From assembly GCA_964510535.1 (NCBI GenBank), contig CAZECG010000010.1:26922-90921 (forward strand): a stretch of DNA of 64,000 bases. The letters are read 5' to 3'. The notes under the pieces are model-generated. The model saw only the letters and a program-made list of their open reading frames with translations. It was not told where the DNA came from and did not search any database. The stretch comes from JAJPXC01 sp964510535 (GTDB lineage: Bacteria > Bacteroidota > Bacteroidia > Bacteroidales > Muribaculaceae). Within the stretch, counting starts at the first letter, position 1; each line of letters starts with the position of its first letter. A program made the translations under genes and the position numbers. This document shows, one piece after another, positions 36,172 through 45,226 of the stretch.

Positions 36172-38919
36172 ATGGACGAAAAAAAACTGTTTCTTTTAGA
36201 CGCTTACGCTCTAATCTACAGAGCGTATTACGCATTGATGAAATCGCCGCGTTTCACGACCAAAGGGATTGACACGTCGGCTATATATGGTTTCTGTAAC
36301 ACGCTCGACGATTTACTGCGCAAAGAGAGTCCCACCCATATAGCGGTATGTTTCGATCCGAAAGGCGGCGCGACGTTCCGCCATGAGGCCTACCCGGAGT
36401 ACAAAGCCAACCGCGACGCCCAGCCTGAAGGGATAACGGTGGCGATACCCTATATAAAAGATATCCTTGAAGCCTACAACATCCCGGTTATCGAGATGGC
36501 CCGCTATGAGGCCGATGACGTGATAGGCACCCTGTCGCGCTTGGCCGAGGCCGAAGGGTTTGTGACCTACATGATGACCCCTGACAAGGATTACGGCCAG
36601 CTTGTGACCGACAAAGTGCTGATGTATCGTCCGGCCTTGAAGCAACAAGGGTTTGAAGTGAGGGGGCCCAGAGAAGTTTGCGAGCGTTACGGCATAGACC
36701 GCCCCTCGCAGGTAATCGACCTACTCGCCCTTGAGGGTGACGCCGTCGACAACATCCCCGGCTGCCCCGGTGTGGGAGAGAAGACCGCATCGAAACTTAT
36801 CAAGGAGTGGGGTTCCGTGGAAACCCTTCTCGACAATACCGACAAACTTAAGGGAGCCGTTCAACGCCGCATAACCGAAAACGCCGAGAAAATACGGTTT
36901 TCCAAGTTTCTCGCCACGATAAAGACCGACATACCGATTGATGTCGATTTCAACGACCTGCGCCGCCGCCCCGAGAATGTCGACAGGCTTCTCAAAATAT
37001 TCAATGACTTAGAGTTCAAGACTCTCGCCAAGCGGCTTTCGGTCAACACAGAGCCAAAGGGGCCGCAACCCGCCGGAGAGCCGTCGCTCTTCGACTTCGA
37101 CGCTACGACCGATGCCGCCGCTTCGGCGCAGGCAATGGCACACAACGCCAACTACCGCGCTTTGACCGACTTGGCTGAAATAGGTGAATTTGTGAGCCGC
37201 ACCGTCGCACGGGATGCGGTCGGAATGGCCATATCGGCATCAGGCGGCGACACGATGGCCTCGCACATCGAGGCGATAGCGTTGGCCATAGCGCCTGACG
37301 AAGCCGTCTACATCACATTCCCCACCGAATCAACGGCTCGCGACGAGGTCAAAGCGGTGATAACCCCGCTGCTATCAGCCGACACGACGATAGCGAGCCA
37401 CGACATGAAGCGCGACTATATACTGCTCAAAAACGAGGGATTGCCGCGCCCAGCCAATTTTTTTGACACATCGGTGGCCCATTATCTGCTTCAGCCCGAA
37501 ATGCGCCACACGCTGCCAATGGTGGCCTCGGCGATGCTTAACTATCGCACCTTGTCGTATGATGACCCGTCGCACGACAAGCGCGCCGCCGGGATAATCG
37601 CCGCCGACCAACGCGTAAGCCGCCTATGCGAGGAGGCCGACATCACTCTGCGGTTGAGGGCCGCTCTTATCCCCGCGCTCGAAGAAGGGGGCTTCTCGAA
37701 GCTGCTGCGCGATATCGAACTGCCGCTCATCCCCGTGCTCGCCGAGATGGAGTGGACCGGCGTGAGAATCGACGTGAAAGAGCTCAACAACCTCTCATCA
37801 GCCTTGACCGAACGACTGCAGAGGATGGAGGGCCAAGTCTATGAGCTGGCGGGGATTGAGTTTAATCTCAGTTCACCCTCACAGGTCGGAGAGGTGCTTT
37901 TCGGGCAACTCAAACTCGACCCGAAGGCGAAACGCACCAAGAAGGGGGCATACTCGACCACTGAGGAGGTGCTTGAGAAATATGCCCACGCCCACCCGGT
38001 AGTGGGGCTAATCCTGAAGATACGCCGTCTGCGCAAACTGCTGACAACATATATAAATGCCCTGCCCGCTCTGATTAATCCCGCAACAGGCAAGATACAC
38101 ACCTCTTACAACCAAACAGTTACCGCTACGGGGCGTCTGTCGTCGGCCAATCCCAACCTGCAGAACATCCCGGTGAGAAGCGACGACGGCCGCGAAATCC
38201 GCCGCGCATTCATCGCCGACCCCGGCGACTTGTTCCTGTCGGCCGACTACTCGCAAATCGAGCTTAGATTGATGGCCGACCTCAGCGGCGACCCGTCGAT
38301 GATAGAAGCGTTCCGCCTCGGTGTAGACATCCATCAGGCCACAGCCGCCAAAATATACAAGGAGCCGCTTGAAAGCGTCACCGACGGCCAACGCCGCAGT
38401 GCCAAGACCGCTAATTTCGGCATCATTTACGGTATATCGGCATTTGGGTTGGCGGAAAGGTTAGGAATCCCGCGCGCCGATGCCAAAGCATTGATAAACG
38501 GCTATTTCGAGTCATATCCCGGAGTGAAAGAGTATATGGAACGCTCCATCGAACAAGCGCGCTCCGACGGGTATGTGACCACAATAATGGGGCGCAAACG
38601 TTTTCTCCCGGATATTAATTCGCGAAACGCTGTGGTCAGGGGATATGCCGAGCGCAACGCCATCAACGCGCCTCTTCAGGGAAGCGCGGCCGACATAATC
38701 AAACGCGCCATGGTGGACATATACGCCGCCATGGAGCGCGAGGGGCTAAAATCGAGGATGATTATGCAGGTGCACGACGAATTGATATTCAACGTGGTGC
38801 CCGACGAGTTACCGCGTCTGCAAAAGATAATAACCGATGGCATGGTCGGGGCCTATCGCGGTCGCGTGCCGCTCGAAGTGTCATCGGGTGTCGGGCAAAA
38901 CTGGCTTGAGGCTCATTAA
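36172..38919 (+). CDS. polA: DNA polymerase I
   Basis: This 915-residue protein has an N-terminal 5' nuclease domain (about residues 1-290, with YEADDVIGT and a helix-hairpin-helix GCPGVGEKTASKLI), a 3'-5' exonuclease-like domain (about 325-500), and a family A polymerase domain with motif A DYSQIELRLMA, motif B RRSAKTANFGIIYG and motif C QVHDEL. In the exonuclease-like domain the first catalytic motif, DTE in E. coli, aligns with ISA (354-356), while later Asp positions (Asp415, Asp490) are kept. Proofreading is therefore probably lost. The enzyme serves Okazaki fragment maturation and repair. Confidence 0.97.
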   Translation: MDEKKLFLLDAYALIYRAYYALMKSPRFTTKGIDTSAIYGFCNTLDDLLRKESPTHIAVCFDPKGGATFRHEAYPEYKANRDAQPEGITVAIPYIKDILEAYNIPVIEMARYEADDVIGTLSRLAEAEGFVTYMMTPDKDYGQLVTDKVLMYRPALKQQGFEVRGPREVCERYGIDRPSQVIDLLALEGDAVDNIPGCPGVGEKTASKLIKEWGSVETLLDNTDKLKGAVQRRITENAEKIRFSKFLATIKTDIPIDVDFNDLRRRPENVDRLLKIFNDLEFKTLAKRLSVNTEPKGPQPAGEPSLFDFDATTDAAASAQAMAHNANYRALTDLAEIGEFVSRTVARDAVGMAISASGGDTMASHIEAIALAIAPDEAVYITFPTESTARDEVKAVITPLLSADTTIASHDMKRDYILLKNEGLPRPANFFDTSVAHYLLQPEMRHTLPMVASAMLNYRTLSYDDPSHDKRAAGIIAADQRVSRLCEEADITLRLRAALIPALEEGGFSKLLRDIELPLIPVLAEMEWTGVRIDVKELNNLSSALTERLQRMEGQVYELAGIEFNLSSPSQVGEVLFGQLKLDPKAKRTKKGAYSTTEEVLEKYAHAHPVVGLILKIRRLRKLLTTYINALPALINPATGKIHTSYNQTVTATGRLSSANPNLQNIPVRSDDGREIRRAFIADPGDLFLSADYSQIELRLMADLSGDPSMIEAFRLGVDIHQATAAKIYKEPLESVTDGQRRSAKTANFGIIYGISAFGLAERLGIPRADAKALINGYFESYPGVKEYMERSIEQARSDGYVTTIMGRKRFLPDINSRNAVVRGYAERNAINAPLQGSAADIIKRAMVDIYAAMEREGLKSRMIMQVHDELIFNVVPDELPRLQKIITDGMVGAYRGRVPLEVSSGVGQNWLEAH

Positions 38920-38989
38920 CAGGAGCAAACGCGATTTATGGGATGGATGCCGAGCCAGCCGCTGACACTCCGCGAGATTGCCAGATGAA

Positions 38990-39865
38990 TCAACGAGAGT
39001 CCAGCCCCCAAAGCAGTTTATGGCGAAGGGTTGAAGCGAATGTGTGTCCCTGCCGCTGCACAACCCGTATGGAGAACGCGGCGCGGCTCAGCCTTATAGC
39101 CGTCCCCGCCGGGAGCGTGACCGCTCTGCCGTCGATGCTCACTCGATAAGACTGCGCCCGGGAAGTGGTAAGCAAATCGACAACCGCGTCTGACGAGACC
39201 ACGAGCGGCCTCATGGTCAGAGAGTGTGCGGAGATTGGCGAAATAACCCAATTTGGAGCCGTAGGCTCGACGATAGGGCCGCCCACGGAAAGGTTGTAGC
39301 CGGTGCTTCCGGTAGGGGTCGAAACGATCAGACCGTCGGCAAGATATGTGGCGAGTTCGCTGCCTGCGATGCGCGCCTTGACCGTAATCATCGATGCCGT
39401 TTCGGCCTTTAACACAGCCACTTCGTTGAGAGCATAGGGCCATTGCTCGATTTCATGTCCCTTCACCTCAATCCGCAGCAACGCGCGCTCCTCGATTTGA
39501 CATCGCCCTGCCACTACATCCTCGACCATTGAGACGGCCTCGCTAATCGGCACAGCCGCGAGGTAGCCCAAGTGTCCGGTGTTTATACCGAGAATCGGAA
39601 TCGCCTTGTCGGCGACCCACTCGGCAGTGCGCAGAAATGTCCCGTCGCCGCCTATACTCAACGCCAACGCCGCCGAGAACTGCCCTCCGTCAATGATGTT
39701 TTGCACCGTCGGAGGCTCGGGTAGCACGCGGCACAGATAGTTGAAGAACGAAGATTCCATCTCAATCCAAACGTTGCGGCGGCTCAACTCATCAAGGAAC
39801 GCCGCGACATCGGCGAGATGCTCGTTTTGGTATTGATTGCCGTAGATTGCTATTTTCATTTTCAA
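38990..39865 (-). CDS. nadK: NAD kinase
   Basis: This 291-residue protein has the family motif GGDGTFLR (residues 72-79, with the catalytic Asp74), NTGHLGYLA, and STPTGSTGYNLSVGGPIV. It phosphorylates NAD to NADP. Starts at 39865 and 39859 (MKIAIYGN) are both possible, the second being the family norm. It is convergent with polA, with a 70-base gap that holds no obvious terminator. Confidence 0.95.
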   Translation of the reverse strand: MKMKIAIYGNQYQNEHLADVAAFLDELSRRNVWIEMESSFFNYLCRVLPEPPTVQNIIDGGQFSAALALSIGGDGTFLRTAEWVADKAIPILGINTGHLGYLAAVPISEAVSMVEDVVAGRCQIEERALLRIEVKGHEIEQWPYALNEVAVLKAETASMITVKARIAGSELATYLADGLIVSTPTGSTGYNLSVGGPIVEPTAPNWVISPISAHSLTMRPLVVSSDAVVDLLTTSRAQSYRVSIDGRAVTLPAGTAIRLSRAAFSIRVVQRQGHTFASTLRHKLLWGLDSR

Positions 39866-39903
39866 TATCGGTGAGTGACAAGTGGCGATGTGATAATCGA
39901 CAG

Positions 39904-40242
39904 TCAGACTTCCAGGTAATGGATAACTTCAAGTGCTCTGTCGCGCAATGACTTGTCGACCGCTCCGCCGGGACCGGTGACAGTTTCCACACGGAATCCG
40001 TAGCGTTCGAGCGAGCGGGCTATTGCCATTCCATCGAGACGGTTCGCGGTCAGAGAAACCAAAAGCCGCCCCTCCTCGTCGCGTCGAGGGTGGACGCTGA
40101 GGTTCAGCAGGTGCGCGTCACAGTCCTCAACCGCCCTGGCTATGGCCGAAGCTGAATAATCAGCCGGATAGCAGGTAACCAACAGGTCGGTTGTGTCGGG
40201 AAGCGTGGCAAAACCTGTCAATATCTCATCTTTTGCTCTCAA
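39904..40242 (-). CDS. Stand-alone ACT-like domain protein (C-terminal half of a CBS-ACT protein)
   Basis: This is a 112-residue protein. In Bacteroides and relatives the gene between nadK and pdxJ encodes a CBS-pair protein of about 220 residues whose C-terminal half is an ACT-like domain. The present protein matches only that half: a hydrophobic strand (TTDLLVTCYPAD), a helix (YSASAIARAVEDCDAHLLNL), a strand pair, and the ending RDRALEVIHYLEV. No CBS motif is found upstream. The family comparison is from memory of those proteins, not a search. It precedes nadK on the same strand with a 38-base gap, so the two are probably one operon. Confidence 0.65.
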   Translation of the reverse strand: MRAKDEILTGFATLPDTTDLLVTCYPADYSASAIARAVEDCDAHLLNLSVHPRRDEEGRLLVSLTANRLDGMAIARSLERYGFRVETVTGPGGAVDKSLRDRALEVIHYLEV

Positions 40243-40269
40243 TTGTTTCTGTTTTTTATAATTTCTGAC

Positions 40270-40277
40270 TACTTTTG
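40270..40277 (+). promoter_or_regulatory. -7 element upstream of pdxJ
   Basis: TACTTTTG on the plus strand, about 130 bases before the pdxJ start. The -33 part is unclear. The long leader between contains no obvious fold. Confidence 0.45.
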
Positions 40278-40408
40278 CAGTTAATACATTTCAAGTTGTT
40301 ATCACAAATTTACAACTTATTTTGTAATTTCCGTCATGTATTCAACGAATTGACAGGTAAAAAGATTATATACATAGGTTTTAAACCGTTACAAAAGGAA
40401 CAATTTAG

Positions 40409-41122
40409 ATGACTAATCTGAGTGTAAATATAAACAAAATCGCCACATTGCGCAACTCACGCGGCGAGAACCATCCCGATGTGGAACAGGTTGCTGTCGA
40501 TTGCGAGAGTTTCGGTGCCCAAGGAATCACGGTACACCCCAGGCCCGACGAGCGCCACATACGCCGCGACGATGTCTACAAGCTGCGCCCTTTGGTCAAA
40601 ACAGAGTTTAACATCGAGGGGTATCCGTCGCCCGAGTTCATGGACTTGGTGCTGAAAGTCAAGCCTGAGCAGGTCACGTTAGTTCCAGACGCGCCCGGCG
40701 ACCTGACATCATGCGCGGGGTGGGAAGTGGCGCCCAACATGGAATTTCTGACATCAATCGTCGACCGCCTGCGCGATGCCGGCATACGCTCGTCGATTTT
40801 CGTTGGGACCGACACCGACAACATACGTTTGGCGGCAAAGACCGGTGCAGACCGCGTTGAGCTATACACCAAGCCCTACGCTGACCTTTACCCGCGCGAT
40901 CCTGAGCGGGCCGTCGCGCCATTTGTCGAGGCGAGCAAAGCCGCCCACAAGGCCGGCTTAGGCGTAAACGCCGGACATGACCTCAGTCTTGAAAACCTCA
41001 AGTATTTCAGCGACCGCATCCCATATCTGAATGAGGTCTCGATAGGCCACGCCCTCATCTGCGATGCCCTGTATCTCGGTCTTAAGGAGACGATAGCCCG
41101 CTACAAGGCTTGCCTTTCATAG
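40409..41122 (+). CDS. pdxJ: Pyridoxine 5'-phosphate synthase PdxJ
   Basis: This 237-residue TIM-barrel enzyme closes the ring of pyridoxine phosphate from 3-amino-2-oxopropyl phosphate and deoxyxylulose phosphate. TVHPRPDERHIR carries the conserved His43, NIEGYPS carries Glu70, and VNAGHDLS carries His190, matching the three known active-site residues. The exbB-like gene starts 53 bases after it without a visible promoter, as in many Bacteroidales. Confidence 0.96.
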   Translation: MTNLSVNINKIATLRNSRGENHPDVEQVAVDCESFGAQGITVHPRPDERHIRRDDVYKLRPLVKTEFNIEGYPSPEFMDLVLKVKPEQVTLVPDAPGDLTSCAGWEVAPNMEFLTSIVDRLRDAGIRSSIFVGTDTDNIRLAAKTGADRVELYTKPYADLYPRDPERAVAPFVEASKAAHKAGLGVNAGHDLSLENLKYFSDRIPYLNEVSIGHALICDALYLGLKETIARYKACLS

Positions 41123-41175
41123 AGCGATTAATAACTTAACAAACAGAAATTTTACCGAACAAATAACCCAATCAA

Positions 41176-41904
41176 ATGTCAATACTCTCGTCAATTATGC
41201 TACAGGCCGCTACGGCAGCCATAACCGACACGGTGGCCACGATGGCCGAAACCATCAGCCCGACGGCTTCCACTCCCGCCCAAGAGCTGTCGGTATGGGA
41301 CCTCTGCGTCAAAGGTGGGTTCCTTATGATTCCAATAGTGCTGCTGTCGATAGTGTGCGTATACATATTCATCGAACGCGCGATTGTCATCAACCGCGCC
41401 GCCCGCCACGATGACACATTCATGCGCCGCATCAAGGACTATATCCATGAGGGCGAAATCGAGAGCGCACAAAACTTGTGCCGCAATAACGGTTCGCCCT
41501 ACGCTCGCTTGATAAGTAAAGGAATCTCGCGTATAGGCCGTCCGATGAACGATGTTTTGGTAGCAATCGAGAACACAGGCAACATAGAAATCTCCTCGCT
41601 CGGCAAAGGGCTTCCATGGTTGGCCACCACAGCCGCCGGCGCGCCGATGCTGGGTTTCTTGGGGACTGTAACCGGCATGGTACAGGCGTTTTACGGCATC
41701 GCGAGCGCAGGCAATACCGCCGGCATCGCAGCTTTCTCCGAGGGCATCTACACCGCCTTGGTGACCACCGTGGCCGGTCTGATTGTTGGTGTAATAGCGA
41801 TGTTCGCCTACAACTATTTGGTAGCTCGCATCAATTCGGTCATGAACCTGCTTGAGGCTAAGACAATGGAATTCATGGATCTGCTCAACGAGCCGGCTGA
41901 ATAA
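41176..41904 (+). CDS. exbB: MotA/TolQ/ExbB proton channel protein
   Basis: This 242-residue protein has three membrane segments (about residues 49-68, 150-172 and 192-214) and the family region around GLPWLATTAAGAPMLGFLGTVTGM. Together with ExbD it forms the proton-driven motor that energises TonB-dependent outer-membrane transport, very important in Bacteroidales for glycan and iron uptake. The stop is followed by exbD after 18 bases. Confidence 0.92.
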   Translation: MSILSSIMLQAATAAITDTVATMAETISPTASTPAQELSVWDLCVKGGFLMIPIVLLSIVCVYIFIERAIVINRAARHDDTFMRRIKDYIHEGEIESAQNLCRNNGSPYARLISKGISRIGRPMNDVLVAIENTGNIEISSLGKGLPWLATTAAGAPMLGFLGTVTGMVQAFYGIASAGNTAGIAAFSEGIYTALVTTVAGLIVGVIAMFAYNYLVARINSVMNLLEAKTMEFMDLLNEPAE

Positions 41905-41922
41905 CTAAAGCGCACCAACATC

Positions 41923-42342
41923 ATGGCATTCAAGCGACAACACGACATGATGGCGACATTCTCGATGGCGTCGATGACCGACGTCATCTTCCTGTTGCTC
42001 ATCTTCTTTATGGTGACTTCGACATTCGTATTCCCGACGGCACTGCAAGTCAACCTACCCCAAAGTTCGGAGCAGACGGCAATCAAGCCCTCAACCCGCG
42101 TCTATATCGACAGCGAGCGCAAACTCTACGCGTCGTATGGCGAAGAGCAGCCCCAACCGATGGAGGAAAACTCTCTGCTCACGTTCCTCCAGCTCACGCA
42201 GCAGCAAAGCCCCGATGGTTTCATAGCCATATTTGCCGATGAGAACGTGCCGTACGGCGACATCGTCAAGGTGCTGAACCTCGGTGCGACCAACAATCTC
42301 AAGATGGTGTTGGCCACAAAACCGACACAGCCAAAACAGTAA
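41923..42342 (+). CDS. exbD: ExbD/TolR-type biopolymer transport protein
   Basis: This 139-residue protein has one membrane segment (about residues 20-41) with the functional Asp20 in SMTDVIFLLLIFFMV, then a periplasmic domain. It is the ExbD partner of the preceding ExbB. Only one ExbD is found here, while some Bacteroidales operons carry two. Confidence 0.92.
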   Translation: MAFKRQHDMMATFSMASMTDVIFLLLIFFMVTSTFVFPTALQVNLPQSSEQTAIKPSTRVYIDSERKLYASYGEEQPQPMEENSLLTFLQLTQQQSPDGFIAIFADENVPYGDIVKVLNLGATNNLKMVLATKPTQPKQ

Positions 42343-42371
42343 CCTCAAAAAAAACAGCCTCCGCTCCACAG

Positions 42372-43157
42372 ATGAACCATTCACGCCGCGACTCCGTCAT
42401 TGCCGCACTGCTGACCCTGCTGATTTACGCGGGTATTATCGTTGTGTGCATCTTCGCCTGCCTGAAATTCCCGCCGGGAGGCGAACCGCTGCCGCTACCC
42501 CAGCCCGAGGATGAGGGCATATTGCTCGGCGGCGAGTATGTGATGCTCGGCGACGCACTGACCCTTGCAGTCAACTCGTCAGAAGAGGCCGCACCGGACG
42601 AAACCGCTACCGAAGCCGCCCCGGAGGCCGATGACCTGGAGAACGCCGGCGAGCCGGCTGAGCCGTCGCCCGTGGTAACATCGAAACAGGAGTCACCGAT
42701 GAAGGTCAAGGAGAAACCAAAGCCCGAAAAGAGCGGTCCGACCAAGGAGGAAATCGCCGCCCGCGAAAAAGCGCGCCGCGAGAAAGAAGCATCGGACAAA
42801 ATCAAGAAACAGATGACTTTCTCAGGGAAGGGTTCGGGGCAAGGCAAGGCGGGCTCACCCAATGGAAACTCGACCACGGGAGCCGCGTCAGGCTCACCGG
42901 GACACAATCTGGCGGGCCGCACCATTGAATCGTTTGATAAACCGAGCGCACAACTTTCGGGCGAAATACGCATACGCGTCAAAGTCAACGCAAAAGGTCA
43001 GGTGGTGTCGGCGAGTTATGAGGGAGGCAACGGGCCCGCCGCTGCGAACTCTACGGTGCGCCAACGCTGTGTCAACGCATCGCGGCGTTCGCGATTCTCG
43101 GTGCGTACCGACTCTGACGGCGACCAGTCAGGCGTAATCACCTGGAGATTCAAGTAG
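42372..43157 (+). CDS. TonB-like energy transducer
   Basis: This 261-residue protein has an N-terminal membrane anchor (about residues 9-31), a long Pro-, Glu- and Lys-rich linker (about 35-150), and a C-terminal domain (about 195-261) whose IRIRVKVNAKGQVVSASYEGG matches the TonB C-terminal fold. It should span the periplasm and pass energy from the ExbB-ExbD motor to outer-membrane receptors. It is the last gene of the set starting at pdxJ. The call as TonB rests on architecture and context. Confidence 0.83.
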   Translation: MNHSRRDSVIAALLTLLIYAGIIVVCIFACLKFPPGGEPLPLPQPEDEGILLGGEYVMLGDALTLAVNSSEEAAPDETATEAAPEADDLENAGEPAEPSPVVTSKQESPMKVKEKPKPEKSGPTKEEIAAREKARREKEASDKIKKQMTFSGKGSGQGKAGSPNGNSTTGAASGSPGHNLAGRTIESFDKPSAQLSGEIRIRVKVNAKGQVVSASYEGGNGPAAANSTVRQRCVNASRRSRFSVRTDSDGDQSGVITWRFK

Positions 43158-43191
43158 ACCGATAAACCCTCGGCGAAATCGGGCCGGAATA

Positions 43192-43231
43192 TTAACTAAA
43201 GATATTATAATTCGTATAGTATATTAGTTAA
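43192..43231. repeat. AT-rich inverted repeat after the TonB-like gene
   Basis: TTAACTAA (43192-43199) and TTAGTTAA (43224-43231) form 8-base arms around a 24-base AT-rich centre. It may be a weak terminator or a binding site upstream of the rimP promoter. Confidence 0.4.
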
Positions 43232-43276
43232 AATAAGCTAATATAATCATATTTAAGGGTGAAGTCGACCTTAAAA

Positions 43277-43308
43277 TTTGCGTAGGTTCGGGGAAATATA
43301 TACTTTTG
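43277..43308 (+). promoter_or_regulatory. Promoter of the rimP-nusA-infB operon
   Basis: TTTG at 43277-43280 and TACTTTTG at 43301-43308 are 20 bases apart, a near-perfect Bacteroidales promoter, 56 bases before the rimP start. Confidence 0.75.
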
Positions 43309-43364
43309 TTATCGTGAAATCAAGGAGGAGGCGGCAGCTTCCTCTCTTTTGTTATTTAAGTGAT

Positions 43365-43832
43365 ATGATTGACAAGCAGTTATTAGCCGAGACCGTCAAC
43401 GCCGCCATAGCCGGGACCGATATGTTCCCGGTGGAAATCCGCGTTGAGCCCGGCAACAACATAGTGGTGGAGCTTGACAGCGAGACGGGTATCGACATCG
43501 ACACCTGCGCCGCAATCACCCGCAAAATCGAGGCTGTGTTTGACCGCGACAAAGAGGATTATGACCTTGAGGTAGGGTCGGCCGGTCTGACGGCTCCATT
43601 CAAGGTCAGAGGCCAATATCTAAAGAACGTCGGCAACGAGGTAGAGATACTGACTTGCGACGGCCGCAAACTGGGCGGCACTTTGGTTTCTGTTGGCGAT
43701 GACGACTTCACGGTCGAGATTCCGACCAAGGAGCGTCCCGCAGGCGCGAAACGCCCCGTCACGGTCATGAAAGCCGAGACATTCAAGATGGCAGACTGCA
43801 AATCAGTGAAATATTCAATAAAATTCAAATAA
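43365..43832 (+). CDS. rimP: Ribosome maturation factor RimP
   Basis: This 155-residue protein takes part in 30S subunit maturation. The start at 43365 is chosen because MIDKQLLAETVNAAI is the natural N-terminus and lies downstream of the promoter. A longer frame from 43278 would begin inside the promoter. DYDLEVGSAGLTAPF matches the family core motif (LEVSSPGL-type). It opens the conserved rimP-nusA-infB order. Confidence 0.94.
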   Translation: MIDKQLLAETVNAAIAGTDMFPVEIRVEPGNNIVVELDSETGIDIDTCAAITRKIEAVFDRDKEDYDLEVGSAGLTAPFKVRGQYLKNVGNEVEILTCDGRKLGGTLVSVGDDDFTVEIPTKERPAGAKRPVTVMKAETFKMADCKSVKYSIKFK

Positions 43833-43849
43833 AGAAAATATAACCCCTT

Positions 43850-45160
43850 ATGGCAAAGAAAGAGGAAGCTCCCAATATGGTGGAGCGGTTCGCCGAGTTC
43901 AAAGAGCTTAAAAACATCGACAAAACCACAATGATCAGCGTGCTTGAGGAATCATTCCGCAACGTGCTGGCCAAGATGTTTGGCACCGACGAGAACCTTG
44001 ATGTCATCATGAACCCCGATAAAGGAGATGTTCAGATTTTCCAAAACCTCACCGTAGTTCCCGATGGGGAGGTGACAAACCCCAATCTTGAAATCAGCAT
44101 CAGCGACGCCCGTGCCGACAACGACCCTGACGCAGAGCTTGGCGAGGAGCACACCAAGGAAATCATCTTCGCCGACTTTGGGCGGCGTGCGATTCTCAAT
44201 CTGCGCCAGACACTCCAGTCAAAAATTCTCGATCTTCAGAAGGAGGCAATCTACGCCAAATTCAAAGACCTTGAGGGCGAGCTTGTGTCGGGTGAGGTTT
44301 ACCAGACATGGTCGAAAGAGACGCTGCTTCTCGACGATGACAAAAATGAGTTGCTTCTACCCAAAAGCGAGTCAATCCCCGGCGACTTTTTCCGTAAGGG
44401 CGAGACCGTCCGCGCCGTTATAGCCAACGTTGACAACAAGAACAATAATCCGAAAATCACCGTATCGCGCACTAACGAGAACTTCTTGCGCCGGTTGTTT
44501 GAGCTTGAGGTTCCCGAGATTCACGACGGACTAATCAATATCCGCGCCGTAGCACGCATCCCCGGCGAGCGCGCTAAAATCGCGGTAGAGAGCTATGACG
44601 ACCGCATCGACCCGGTAGGTGCTTGTGTCGGCGTTAAAGGCTCGCGTATCCACGGCATCGTGCGCGAACTGCGTAACGAGAATATCGACGTCATCAATTA
44701 CACGACTAACCCCCAACTGCTTATCCAACGCGCGCTGAGTCCCGCAAAAATCTCGTCGATACGTCTCGACCAAGAGGAGAAGAAAGCTGAGGTGTTTCTA
44801 CGCCCCGAGGAGGTGTCATTAGCAATCGGCAAGGGGGGTCTGAACATCAAGCTCGCCTCGATGCTCACCGGGTATGTCATCGACGTTTACCGCGACACCG
44901 AGGAAGCCGACGAGGAGGATATCTTCCTCGACGAGTTCAAGGATGAAATCGACGCATGGGTAATCGACACCATCAAGGAAACCACAGGCGCGATGACCGC
45001 CAAAGGGGTGTTGAAACTCAGCCGAGAGGAACTTATCGAGAAAGCCGACCTTGAGGAATCGACAGCCGACAACGTCATCCGCGTGCTGAAAGCCGAGTTT
45101 GAGGATGACGAGCCGTCCGAAGGCAATGAGCCGGAAAGCGAGGAGGAGCCACAGGCGTAA
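43850..45160 (+). CDS. nusA: Transcription termination/antitermination factor NusA
   Basis: This 436-residue protein has an N-terminal RNA-polymerase-binding domain (about residues 1-130), an S1 domain (about 135-205), and KH domains with GVKGSRIHGIVREL and LAIGKGGLNIKLASM. A strongly acidic C-terminal tail follows (EDDEPSEGNEPESEEEPQA). It modulates pausing, termination and rRNA antitermination. rimP lies 17 bases before it. Confidence 0.96.
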   Translation: MAKKEEAPNMVERFAEFKELKNIDKTTMISVLEESFRNVLAKMFGTDENLDVIMNPDKGDVQIFQNLTVVPDGEVTNPNLEISISDARADNDPDAELGEEHTKEIIFADFGRRAILNLRQTLQSKILDLQKEAIYAKFKDLEGELVSGEVYQTWSKETLLLDDDKNELLLPKSESIPGDFFRKGETVRAVIANVDNKNNNPKITVSRTNENFLRRLFELEVPEIHDGLINIRAVARIPGERAKIAVESYDDRIDPVGACVGVKGSRIHGIVRELRNENIDVINYTTNPQLLIQRALSPAKISSIRLDQEEKKAEVFLRPEEVSLAIGKGGLNIKLASMLTGYVIDVYRDTEEADEEDIFLDEFKDEIDAWVIDTIKETTGAMTAKGVLKLSREELIEKADLEESTADNVIRVLKAEFEDDEPSEGNEPESEEEPQA

Positions 45161-45226
45161 CCCAGCCCGCCCCCTCTCCCCTACCTCACGCTCCAATTAA
45201 CGAAAGCAAAACCCCGATAATATTAT

